From Hygrophila difformis (taxonomy: Eukaryota; Streptophyta; Magnoliopsida; Lamiales; Acanthaceae): a stretch of DNA of 64,000 nt. Both the position numbers and the translations under genes were made by a program. The stretch is taken from positions 12,698,428 to 12,762,427 of the forward strand of contig JAOANR010000004.1 of the NCBI GenBank assembly GCA_030278955.1. Direction: 5' to 3'. Shown here one piece after another: positions 1 to 10,436 of this stretch (the stretch's first letter is position 1; each line of letters begins with the position of its first letter). The notes under the pieces were generated by a model. The model had not been told where the DNA came from. It made no database searches and was given only the letters and a program-made list of their open reading frames with translations.

Positions 1-383
1 GATTAAAGCTTTTTGATTTCATGTTCAACGTTTAAGAAGTTCTAGTTCTTGGCTTATGTTCTATAATTGGAATAGTTGTGTTTGGTCTTTAAAGTCAAAA
101 GCCAATCTGGTTTGGTCCTTCAATGGTTGTCCCAATAGTTCAGAGTTATTTCTGCACATTTTTTAGAATGAGAATGCTTGCATAGTTTATCCTGTTGGTC
201 CTACCATGCATGACCTTATCTATTATGCTTCTCTGTGTTTGTTCTTGTTTTAATAATTTCAACAATGGCATGTATTTTTGGGAAACAAGAATGCTAGTTT
301 GCTAATAATTCTGTCCAGTTTTTTTATTTATACTGTTCAAATCTTCCCTCAAACAAATGATATAGTTGTTCGATGGTTTGCAG

Positions 384-697
384 TTTGCTAAGCTTTTTTG
401 TCATATGTCAGAGAAGAGAATATCTGCCATCAGTAAACATCTGTTAATGAAATCTCTCCTTTTTTTTTCTTTTTTTTTTTGTTAAATCAGCTGTGATTCT
501 GAATTGCTTCATTGAATAATTTGCCATAAAAAAACATTTGATTAATTTTTCAGGTAGATCCAGGTAGTGCAAAATTTAGGGGAAAGGACTTGGAAATGTA
601 TCGCATATATTATGATCCCTTGTTTCGAGATTCTTTTGTTGTTGGGGACAAGACCTATGCTTCTTCTCACTTCCATAACATCGATATTCCATATTGA
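384..697 (+). CDS. 3'-terminal exons of an unrecognised gene (partial)
   Basis: Two candidate exons are in phase. The first runs 384-432, preceded by TTTGCAG and followed by GTAAAC. The second runs 554-697, preceded by a T-rich tract ending in CAG, and closes with TGA at 695-697. The last exon encodes 47 residues containing KDLEMYRIYYDPLF and GDKTYASSHFHNIDIPY, which reads like ordinary protein rather than chance translation. The first exon exits and the second enters in phase 0, so they join without a frameshift. Everything upstream lies outside the window. I do not recognise the family. The 384-432 exon is less certain than the last one. Confidence 0.45.
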
Positions 698-769
698 TGA
701 TTTATATGTGAATAGTAAAGATAGTATGATTGCAAGATACACACACCCTTTTTTTTAAATATTGAAACG

Positions 770-1013
770 TTTTGAAATTGGGTACTGTTCACACACGCAT
801 TTTGACTTAAAGTGTTATCATAGTTATACAAGTTAAAACATAGTCATATGAGATCTTATTAAATTCGTCTCATCGAGTAGTTTTTAAATATCAAACTTTT
901 AGAATTTTTACTTGTACCAAACTTTACCAAACTTTAGTTATTAATAGTTTAAAATGTGCATTGGACTGCGTCCACTGTGGATCTGTTTCAATTTTTAGAA
1001 AACGGAGGAAATA
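770..1013. mobile_element. Stowaway-like MITE, family A copy
   Basis: The core (CATAGTTATACAAGTTAAA, then GAGATCTTATTAAATTCG, then TTTAGAATTTTTACTTGTA) recurs at 4715-4905 and 41192-41458, and in reverse complement at 24137-24396, 31474-31926 and 38384-38692. The right end (AAACGGAGGAAATATA) resembles the Stowaway terminus. The left terminus is degraded, so that boundary is approximate. Confidence 0.55.
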
Positions 1014-1712
1014 TATAACACAATCAAATTAAGCACAATTTGTGTAATTCATGCATTACATGAATTTCATATGAGAATTATGCTCTTCAAAACGTTAAAG
1101 CGCTTTTCAAAATGCACATCCAAACACCCCTGATTTTAAATCTAATGTCTATACCTAGTTTTACAAAATCAATAACTAATTCATCCATACAGTTATGTCT
1201 TCTATATCAGTAGGCTGATGAGCAGCTTATCTTATTACTGGATGCGCAATCGAGCTTATGTTTGAATTTGAACAATATGAATGCATAATTGATGGCAGGG
1301 TCAAGCACAAGCACATGTACTATATCCTTTGGGTTAATTGATGGAACTACAAATCCCACCTTAACTTAAGTATGAATGTATGATATTGATATTGATTTCT
1401 TCGGACGAATTCTGCATTTGTTTTTGAGCACTATCAAAATATTGTACTATATTAATAGGGTTTGGTGAACCCTTCATTTTCAATGTGGGACTTTAGGTCG
1501 CACTCCAACATATATAAAGTTGAATAATAATGACATATACTTACTTCAAGGGGATAATTGTATTAACTAGCATATTTTTCATTTGCATGTAAATATATTG
1601 CTTTTATAGTTTTAGTTGTATAAAATAATAAATAAAGTGTTATTCACAAAAAAAGAAGATAAATTAATAAAGTGTTTAATCTTCAATACTATCACTTCCA
1701 ACTTGAGATGGG
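1014..1712. other. AT-rich intergenic DNA, no gene seen
   Basis: No convincing exon, TIR or repeat was found. The stretch consists of short AT-rich non-coding sequence with many stops in all frames. Confidence 0.5.
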
Positions 1713-1935
1713 AAAAAAATAAAAAAAAATTGTTGAATAGCTTATAGAAGCTAGGAAAGGTATGTCACACAAATTGTAAGAAGAAAAAGGGGAAGGAAAT
1801 GGTGGTGGGAACCTATGACAAACAAATTATAAGGGAAAAAAAAGGGAGGGATAAGGGTGGGGTGGAAAATCGAACCTTCAACCTATAAGTTGGGAGTCAG
1901 GAAACTTGACTACTAAGATAAGTCCACATCCCAAA
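1713..1935 (-). mobile_element. SINE relic, family 1, reverse orientation
   Basis: The order of blocks matches the SINE copies at 17166 and 20210 read on the same strand: A/T-rich tail side, GCTAGGAAAGG, a CACACAAATTGTAAG block, GGGAGGGATAAGGGTGGGG, then a reversed B-box-like AATCGAACCTTCAACCTAT. An internal duplication of the ACAAATTATAAG block makes it longer than the other copies. Confidence 0.5.
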
Positions 1936-2467
1936 ATTATTAATCCTCGTCATTTTTAAGTAAAATTTGAGAGTATTAAAAGGGTAAATTGCCATTTTCT
2001 TTTTTTAGTGTAAAGGAGAACCATTAGTCATTTTATTAATCTACTTGTCTGAGTTGGGAAAGACTCGTGCAATCATTTATTAATGTTTGTCTAAGGTATT
2101 CACGGGTTTGAGAAAAATGTGATGGGGTTCCTGTGTTGGTACCCTTTTTCCAGCATATCTAGACTCATTATTGGCCTTTAGATATGATATTAATCTAATA
2201 GTTCATATGAATGATAGGGTTAATTGTGTCTTTATACATATTAACCATGAATATAAATAATTACTATTCTTTTTTTTTTCTTGAATATGCAGAGTTTTAA
2301 TCAAGATTTGAATGATTTAATCATGACTTCTTTCTTTACTTGAATATGCAGTGTTGAATTTGCCGTGTGTAATATAACATACGGTATGAAATGAGAATAC
2401 ATATGTTACAAAGTTCCACAAATTTTGTTTCACTAGCTTAGCTTGACATGATGTAATGTATAATTAA

Positions 2468-3138
2468 GGGTGAAAGCGGGATGGATACTTTCCGCCCGAT
2501 CCGATGCCGTATTCGATTATATTCGAATCCGAATTCGAATTTTGTTATCCTGCGGGTATTTGGCGGATATGAAACAGGATATGAGATTGTAAATATCCGC
2601 CCGTATCCGAGAAAATCCGAATTTTATGCTGATATTATCCGTATTTTCTATCCGAATATCCGAATATCCGGAAATTTATATTATAATATTATATTAACTA
2701 TAAAATAAATAAGTAATACTATGCGTATAAATATAATCAAAAGCTTAAAAGCAATATGTAATTAAATCAAATCATATTAATCAACTCGACTATATCATTA
2801 GGGTCTTTGCATCTAAACTGTAGTACGTAACATTTTGTAGTGATGCTATTTAGATGTTTTGAACGAAATAACTAATGATTTTGGAAAATTTAAAAAATCA
2901 GTTTATCTTACATAATATATATTCTGATTTCTCTTAAAAAATTATAAAAAAAATTACTTTTAAAAAATAAAATATTATCCGAGTTAAAATCCGAATCCGT
3001 CTCGTATCCGTTTCCCGAAATATTCGAATTCGTATTTGTACCCGGCCTATTCGTATTCGATTCCGTATTCGACAAAAAAATATGTGATAGGATACGGGAC
3101 GAGTACTATCCGCCCGTATCCGTCCCGTTTTCACCTCT
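2468..3138. mobile_element. Non-autonomous TIR DNA transposon, about 670 bp
   Basis: The left end GGGTGAAAGCGGGATGGATA and the reverse complement of the right end (AGAGGTGAAAACGGGACGG) form imperfect terminal inverted repeats. Both subterminal regions are full of CCGAAT/CCGTAT motifs. The flanks ATGTATAATTA (left) and ATGTATAATCA (right) look like a target duplication of about 9-11 bp with one mismatch, which suggests a Mutator- or hAT-like origin. No transposase is encoded; the 75- and 66-codon ORFs inside are by-products of the repeats. Confidence 0.6.
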
Positions 3139-3287
3139 ATGTATAATCATTAGACTTGGCACGTTATTAATGCACATTCTATCATTGCCTATCACGGGAC
3201 GAGTACTATCCGCCCGTATCCGTTCCGTTTTCACCTCTATGTATAATCATTAGACTTGGCACGTTATTAATGCACATTCTATCATTG
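3094..3287. repeat. 100-bp tandem duplication spanning the TIR-element end
   Basis: Positions 3094-3187 recur at 3194-3287 with a period of exactly 100 bp and about one mismatch (GTCCCG against GTTCCG). The unit covers the last 45 bp of the TIR element, its end and about 50 bp of flanking DNA, so the duplication postdates the insertion. Confidence 0.85.
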
Positions 3288-3519
3288 TATGAAAACATTA
3301 TATATCACAATAATAGCATTATGTTTCTATCTTAATTAACATTGGGCTTGTTTGGCAATTACATGTTAGCTCATATGTGAGTAATAAATTATCTCGGTTG
3401 AAATCATATCTTAAACATGAGTACGTTTTGTCTCAAAATGTCACATATTCTGTTCCATTAACTTTGGCATTCTGTCTCAATATAACATTTATTCTTCCAT
3501 TATACTTATAATTCGGTCC

Positions 3520-3990
3520 CAAAATCATTAGACATTATGCTGAAATTATAAAACATAATGGCTTAAATCATTGAACAAAATGGTTAAGAAATTGTGAAAC
3601 ATAATGACTAAACTCATTAGACATTATGCCTAAAATTATAAAACATAATGGCTTTAATCATTGAACAAAATGGTTAAGAAATCGTGAAACAGAATGACTA
3701 AACTCATGAAACAAAATGACTAAAAATATTAAATAAAATGGCTAAAATCATGAAACATAAAAGCCAAATCATAAAACAAATAACTATAATCATGAAACAG
3801 AATGGCTAAATTTATGGAATATAATTGCTAAAATCATTAAACCGAATGACTATCATTATGAACCAGAATGACTAAACTTATAGAACATAATCACTAAAAT
3901 CAGTAAACAATAATTAAATATAATGCTAAACTCATGAAACATATTGGTGAAATTCATAAAACGAAATAATTAAAATCATGAAACATAATG
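3520..3990. repeat. Degenerate tandem repeat, unit about 22-26 bp
   Basis: Roughly twenty imperfect copies of a unit like AAATCATGAAACATAATGGCT are seen, with variants GAACAAAATGGTTAAG and GAAACAGAATGACTAA. Unit length varies and mismatches are common, so it looks old. There is no ORF. Confidence 0.7.
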
Positions 3991-4191
3991 TGTGCACACA
4001 GATCTTGGTAGTCTGTCATCTACAATAAGTGATCATCATGAAAAAGCTACAAAAAGAATGCGGAATACGAGGCGGTGGTTGTATTAAATTTATTATATTA
4101 TATCTAAATTAAAATAGTAAAATAGAGTAAATTACATAATCATTCTTATAGACCATTGATTTAATAAAGAATCTAATCCAATGGTTATAAT

Positions 4192-4380
4192 GTGTTGCAG
4201 TACATGCTGGAAAAATGTATTCGAGCATGGGAACCATATCGAGAAAATTGCTATATCTCATTATTCACAAGGTTCCCACGAAGTAAGGCGTGGGCAACAA
4301 ATTTAGTTTCACAATTAATCCATGGTTATATAACAAAGGAACTATTCCTATATTTCTTAAGGGTTAAGTTTACCTACTGA
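4192..4380 (+). other. Short ORF, possibly an exon relic
   Basis: A 62-codon frame follows a GTTGCAG tract. It contains CIRAWEPYREN and SKAWATNLVSQLIHGY, which look more protein-like than the AT-rich surroundings. No partner exon, promoter or recognised domain was found. It may be a decayed gene or transposon fragment. Confidence 0.15.
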
Positions 4381-4714
4381 ATCAGCAAATTGCTGAATAG
4401 GTGAATTTCAATTCTTTATGTGCTGGTTATATTTTTTGACTTTCAGGATATTATATCATAAGATTTATTACCTAAAATAAAGGATTTTTTTATTAATCAT
4501 TTTAATAAAGATGCGTTTTTATTACGTTCGGTAATTTTGGAGGGTTCTCTCCCCAAGAAAGTTGCCCGTTGGGCCTTTTGTAAGGAAGGGTATCATAATT
4601 GTTGGTTCACAATGTGCTTTAAAAAAATATTATTGTGCTAAAGCTATGTGAATGAAGTCCATTATAATTCATCACTTCTTAAATATTTGCCCCATTGGAG
4701 ATTTTAACTATTCA

Positions 4715-4905
4715 CTCACCACTTTCACTTAAATTTTTATTATAGTTATACAAGTTAAAGTTGAGATTTTGTTAGATTCGTCTCGTCGTGTAATTTTTAA
4801 ATATCACTTTTAGAATTTTTACGTGTACCGATATTAAATTATTAATGATTTAAAATGTGCATTGGACTGCGTGCAGTGGGATTGATTTTCGTAGAATTCA
4901 GTGGT
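4715..4905. mobile_element. MITE family A fragment
   Basis: It contains TATAGTTATACAAGTTAAAG, TTGTTAGATTCGTCTCGTCG, TTTAGAATTTTTACGTGTAC and AAAATGTGCATTGGACTGCG, which also occur in the same order at 770-1013. Neither terminus is intact. Confidence 0.5.
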
Positions 4906-5119
4906 ATACACTCAATTTTTAGATGGGTGTGGTGATCCTTTTCGAAGTGTGGTTTGTGTATATGTATAGACATTTTCAATTAATCTTGTTGGACCAAATT
5001 GCTTCAACTCATTTTATTATATTTTGATTTTGATTCATTGCTGTTGAAAATTCACATTCATGAAGGATTTTGATCTTATGTGTATACTACATGTTAGTTT
5101 TAATTAAAACTAGCATATA

Positions 5120-5600
5120 CATAAAACGAAATATCATACTAATTAAATAAAACCATCACATTCATTTAAATAAAATCACCACATATATAATATAGAACAA
5201 GCACAAAAATCATATATTTCAACACATATATTAGTAAAAACTAACACATACATCAACATAAATTTACACATTAAAACTGAATTCATTAACTAAAATAAAC
5301 CATCACATGTAAATATAAAATAATCACAAACATCATATAGATTCAGCACATATATGAGTAAAATAAACCATCACATGTAAATATAAAATAATCACAAACA
5401 TCATATAGATTCAGCACATATATGAGTAAAAACTTGCACATACATCAATTGAAATATCATACTTGAAATAAAAGCAGCACACTCATTTAAATGAAATCAT
5501 CACATATATAATATAAAATAAGCACACATATTATATTTAAATCATCACATATATAATATAAAATAAGCACACATATTATATAAATACAGTATAAATCGCA
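5120..5600. repeat. AT-rich repeat field with 68-bp and 45-bp tandem duplications
   Basis: Positions 5292-5359 repeat at 5360-5427 (68-bp period, essentially identical). Positions 5494-5538 repeat at 5539-5583 (45-bp period). The whole stretch is made of related phrases such as CATCACATATATAATATAAAAT and AATAAGCACACATATTATAT. No coding potential. Confidence 0.75.
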
Positions 5601-6145
5601 ACAAAGATTTTGCAATGTGATAAACATTTATCCAGTCCACTAGTGTTGGATGGTGGATTTATGCAATGTGATAAAACCACAATTCTTGTCTAGTACATCT
5701 AGCCCTATTTGTTAACACATGGTTATTTATGCAGACTTTGATATTGTCATGGTCTAACTATGTTTTTGGTTTGCAAAAGAACGAGTATGTGGTAGTAGGC
5801 AGTCACAATTTGTAAGTTCACCACTTATTCTTTGCCTTGGTTTTTCTGATTTTTGGATTTATTTACCTGTATGCCGTGGGAACTTTTTGTTGCCACTCTT
5901 AACTTAAATTTCACGGCCGGGAATTATCATGTTATGGACAAGAAACTTAGTTAAACCACATGGTTGGATTTTTGACACCCGACGGATGTTTGAATTGATG
6001 CTTGATGGTCACTTAGAGATGTATGTGTGCTAACCCACATGCTCACGTGTGCTGCTTCTACGGAATATACGTGCTGAGATGCTAAAATTATTTATAAAAA
6101 CACAAATAATTTTTAGGGGAGCAATACAATGGACCGTTTTAATTA

Positions 6146-6349
6146 CTCTCTCCGTCCTATTTGAGATGTCACATTTCTTTTGGGCACGGTATTTTAGGTA
6201 GAATGAATTATTGTGTTAAAGTGAAATAAATAGTTAATGCATGTGATGTTTGTTTGAAGTAGTAAAAATTTCTAAATAAGAAAATGTTAACAATTGAAGT
6301 GGGACAGACTAATATAGAAAATGAGACATTTGAAATGGGACGAAGAGAG
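6146..6349. mobile_element. Stowaway-like MITE, 204 bp
   Basis: The termini CTCTCTCCGTCC and GGGACGAAGAGAG are inverted repeats flanked by TA on both sides, the Stowaway (Tc1/mariner-type) arrangement. The interior is AT-rich and non-coding. Confidence 0.8.
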
Positions 6350-6599
6350 TATTTATTTATTTTTTTTAACAAAACATACAAATGAAGATGCACTAACCAA
6401 TCACTGTTCCGGTTATTTTTTAAAAAAAAAACACACACACACATTCAGCTGCATGATCCCATCACACACTCATTTCATTATTTTGTATTGCCAAAAGATA
6501 CATAGGAAGATGCATCAACCAATCATGGCCTTAACAATATAAAATCACATTTGAAACAGAACCCACCATCGTAGAAAAACACAGGTATGTGCTACATCG

Positions 6600-6960
6600 T
6601 CTACGGTGATAAAGGAATTAAAAAAATTGCAAGGTTCACCATGTAGGAGGCCGGCGTGGATAGTCTGGTACCGATGCTAGCAACGCCCCTACAATCGGCG
6701 TCGTCATCTTCATCACCTCCTGATGTGGATGGCGTGGAATGTCGGTCAACATGGTCGGTTCCCTCACTGCCGTCGTGCAAAGCACCCCACTGGAAGTCGA
6801 AAACATCGCCGTTCGGGATATTATCATCTTCAATGGGATTCTCGTTCAAGCTGAACATCGCTCCGATGATATGGACTGTCACGCGGGCGGTTCTGGAGTT
6901 GGATATATCTGTCTTTGGGATGTCGTTTTTATGCGAATTAGGGTTTCATATGATTGATTA
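6600..6960. other. GC-richer island with overlapping ORFs, unassigned
   Basis: Base composition rises sharply against the neighbouring AT-rich DNA. ORFs overlap on both strands: a 131-codon plus-strand frame from 6656 and a 93-codon minus-strand frame from 6882, the latter containing FDFQWGALHDGSEG and an acidic GGDEDDDAD run. I do not recognise either. It could be a gene or transposon relic; the minus-strand frame looks slightly more protein-like. Confidence 0.2.
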
Positions 6961-7059
6961 TGCACTATCCCATGTTCAGAAAATGATGAATTGGTATTTT
7001 ATCACAATTATGGAATCTTTCCCGTCACCCCTTGATTGCTGCATTAATTGACATATATA

Positions 7060-8101
7060 TATATATATTGCAGATTCTATTCCCTTAAATGCTTGACACC
7101 ATAATTGGTAATTCTTCATGACCCTGCCCCCTAGCACACCATGAAGTAGAAAGTAACACATGCAGTACGGTACTGAATCTATATATTCAGCCCTATAACC
7201 AAACCCATTTCTTAATAGTTAATACTACACAACCATATTAAATAAACCACAAATAAATCCACAGGATTATTCACCCTCCAAAGCCAACCCATTTAAAATC
7301 TTGGATTCTTACAAGAGTATCATAAGAGATAAAAAAGCAGACCTTATTGCTTCACTTCGGTTAAAAATCATTCATCAATATATTTATATATAGGGTTCGG
7401 TATTAAAGCTCATGGATCTTGTCCTACACATTGAGCCCTAAGACCTTTTGAATTCATTGCAAAATCGACATAACCTCTCCCAACCCAAAGGCACTTTTAT
7501 GGTAGTTTGCTTAACTTTTGAAGTTCGTGTGATCGCCTTGCACCTTGTAATATATTACCCGAGAAATTCAATTACGAGAAATTTAAATTCAATCCGGGGT
7601 GTTACACCCTGTTAAGTAAAAACACTCTTCAGTTTTACCCTGAGGTATTGCACTGACAAACAGCCCAAACAATTATAATGAAATAACTTTAAGTGCGTTT
7701 TGTTTGGCGCCACCCCTTCCTCGTCCAATAAGCTTCATCTGTAGAACTAGTAAAGACCAAAAAAATGCGAAAAGGTGCGCCACAATATCTATGTTCTTTC
7801 CATTCTTCCCGGACACAATTCCATCTTTTGCCATTTAGTTTGGTCACTAATGCATAGGAATGACATCTCCCATTGGGTGTGCCAAAATATTATCAGTGAA
7901 AGTAAACCATAAAAAAAGAAAAAAAAAAATCTGAGTTTACTCGAAACTTGTTTAGAAATCTTTGGCACATCAGTTCATTATGTTTCCACTTTCAATATAA
8001 TACTTTCACAATTCCAAAATGTACTAGGTCGCCGAAAGAGTTGAGGTCCCATGTGGCTTCTGTAGTGAAAGGGGGTGGTGATGATCTTCATCAAGCCAAA
8101 A
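7060..8101. other. Intergenic DNA, nothing assigned
   Basis: Starts with an (AT)n tract near 7052-7068. No exon, TIR or LTR was recognised up to the start of the 252-bp direct repeat. Confidence 0.4.
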
Positions 8102-8353
8102 GGTTGGGTTGGTTCAAAATTTTGTTAATTGTACTCATTTATACAATTATAATGAATTATGATTGATTTGGCAGAAAATAGTAAAATTAAAGGACTAAAT
8201 GAGATAATAAAATTTTATGACGGAATTGGAAAAATTAAAAAAAATAACTAAAATGATTATGCTTCCGCTATTTTTTGTGTGTGTATAATACCCATTAATG
8301 ACCTTGTTGTGGTACTTAGTGTATAGGTTTGCAAAGTAACAGAAACAAAACAA
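8102..8353 (+). repeat. 252-bp direct repeat, left copy flanking the CACTA element
   Basis: It matches 16814-17065 base for base over 252 bp with about two substitutions and no indels. It starts at the GTTGGGTTGG that directly follows the CACTA right terminus in the other copy. It ends at ACAA, where the CACTA sequence begins. Confidence 0.95.
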
Positions 8354-8364
8354 GAAAAAACCCA

Positions 8365-8450
8365 GTTCCCGACTGACCCTACCGACCGCACCAGGCCGGG
8401 TCGACTCTACCGACCGTGCTACCGACTGCATTTGCGGTCGGTAGCCTAGG
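8365..8450. repeat. Left subterminal repeat array of the CACTA element
   Basis: Direct and inverted copies of a TACCGACCG / CGGTCGGTAG motif are visible, including the palindrome ACCGACTGCATTTGCGGTCG. In characterised En/Spm elements such arrays bind the TNPA protein; that role is inferred here. Confidence 0.8.
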
Positions 8451-8469
8451 GCATAAGCTGGTCTGCAAC

Positions 8470-9070
8470 GGCTGTAAATTTCATTCACGCCGTCGCCCCT
8501 TCCTCCATTTTCACCCATTTCACTCCACCTCTCCGACCCCTACGTTGCCGACCACCCCGAGCCGCCCACTTGCGCCCACGAAGCCCACATCGAGGAGCCC
8601 CATCTTGCCCGAAGCCCCGAGCCACCCCCCCACTCGCGGCAGCCCACAGGCGAACCCATCGGAGTCGGGACCACCGGAGCCGCGCCACCGCACCGCCGCA
8701 CGACCCCACTGCCGTCGTCCCCATCGGCTCCGCAGTCCCCCGTCGCCTCGGACCACCACAGGCAGCCCCGCAGCCATCCCCTGTCGTCGGAGCACCATCT
8801 TCTCTGGCGACGTCCGCGTATTCCGGCGGGTGTGCGGCGACAGCCACAGTTGTGGCTTGATATTTCCTCCATTTGAAGTGCCACATTAGAACAGGTATGA
8901 CATTTTCTCCATTTGGGTATTTGCTTGAAATTTGTAAGCAAGTTTTACATGTTTGTACATTCTCGTTGTCTCCCACAGCCCGGACCGCCACTGCCGTCCT
9001 ACCGCCGGGCGCCGGATCGCCACTGCCGTGGATCTCGTCGTCTCCCACAGCCCTTGATTTACAGGTTTGT
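8470..9070 (+). promoter_or_regulatory. GC-rich leader/promoter region of the CACTA element
   Basis: A sudden CpG- and C-rich block (strongest at 8500-8860) separates the left subterminal array from the transposase gene. Proline/arginine-rich frames cross it on both strands (157 codons plus strand from 8416, 187 codons minus strand from 9048), but they are of the kind base composition alone produces. A position as a 5' untranslated or promoter segment fits better than a gene. Confidence 0.4.
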
Positions 9071-9079
9071 ACATTCTAT

Positions 9080-10436
9080 CTATTTTCGATTGTTGGTTGC
9101 AATTTCACAATTGTTCGATTGATTGGATGCAATTGAAGTTCTTGTTATGTTGAAACTTATGGTTTGATGAATTAAGTATTGGGAGGAGTATTGGTTTGAT
9201 GAACATTATGCATGTTGCTACGAAATTTGTCTTGGAAGGATTGTGAGAATTATGATTTATTTTCTTGTGAAATGAAACTGGATTTTTAGTTGTTTTGGTT
9301 TGATGCAAAATCATGAAAGTAAGCGGTTGGATGAATTGAAAAATGCTAGTTGAATTGCTTGTTGAAAATTGATGAGTTTTGAATGAAAGTAAGCATTTTA
9401 ATTGTATTTACAAATTGGGATATGCTCTTAACCAAGTTGCTAGTTGTGTGTTTTGGTCTGTGGTAATGGAGTACTTGTTAGAAGTGTTGAGAACTTGTTG
9501 GTGCCTTTTGAAGTAATTGGGGTTGCCAAATACTGTGAATTTAAAATACTCGAAGGCTCTTGGAAGTTGAATTTTTGTAGTGATTGTAGATTATATTGTC
9601 TATGTTGTATTGGCACTGTAGAATTGTTATAGAGTTAGCTAATTCTATGTTGAATAATTTTAGAGTTAGAAAATATTCTCTATGTTGCTTAGAAGTACGA
9701 ATTTTAGCAAAATATGGTTACCAAATGCAAATGACATCTATATAATAACAAATACTAGTATGGGTAACGGTCGTAATAAACTATTTAAATACAAAATAAT
9801 TTAATTCCAAATACAAATCTCAAATGCCATTCACTTAATTAAACCTAAACTCATAACTAAATCACTTCGAGTATTGAAATTAGAGTTTTTATGAAAAATC
9901 ATATTTGTTACATGATTGATAGTCCTTAAATTTACTGAAATAGTAGTATTTTTTAGATATGACTGCAAAAGTTTAAATTTTTTATTTTATCTAACTCATG
10001 TGGAAGGACAAAGACTATTTCAGTCTAACTCATAATCCAATATTAAGTTTTTATAAATTAATTTGACAGTCTTGAGATTAATCCCATTATAGGATTTCTT
10101 AATCCCATTAACCCCATAAGACTCTCTTTGACATATAAATTAACACATACAAAGATTATTAAGTTACAAAGGTTGAAAGAAAACCAATATGGCCACACAT
10201 GGTGACAATCAAACATGATTAAGTTCTAATACTAAAATTTAAATAAAAACATTTAATTTCAAAGGCTTCTGATTATATTTCTTAAACATTTAATAAAAAC
10301 ATGATTAAGTTAATTATACTCAAATTCATAAATAAATCACCTACAAATATAGAAATGTAAAGGCTTCTGAAACCCAAATATAATTCTTAAATTAATAATA
10401 AACTAATTATGGAATTGTAGGTGACAGTTAGCAAAG
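9080..10436. other. Non-coding interior of the CACTA element
   Basis: AT-rich sequence between the GC-rich leader and the transposase start, with no recognisable coding exon. It may be a 5' UTR intron or internal filler. Confidence 0.4.

Noticed and set aside
8416..9048. Pro- and Arg-rich ORFs of 96-187 codons on both strands
   Set aside because: They overlap each other in a CpG-rich block inside the CACTA element and have strong compositional bias; a non-coding leader explains them.
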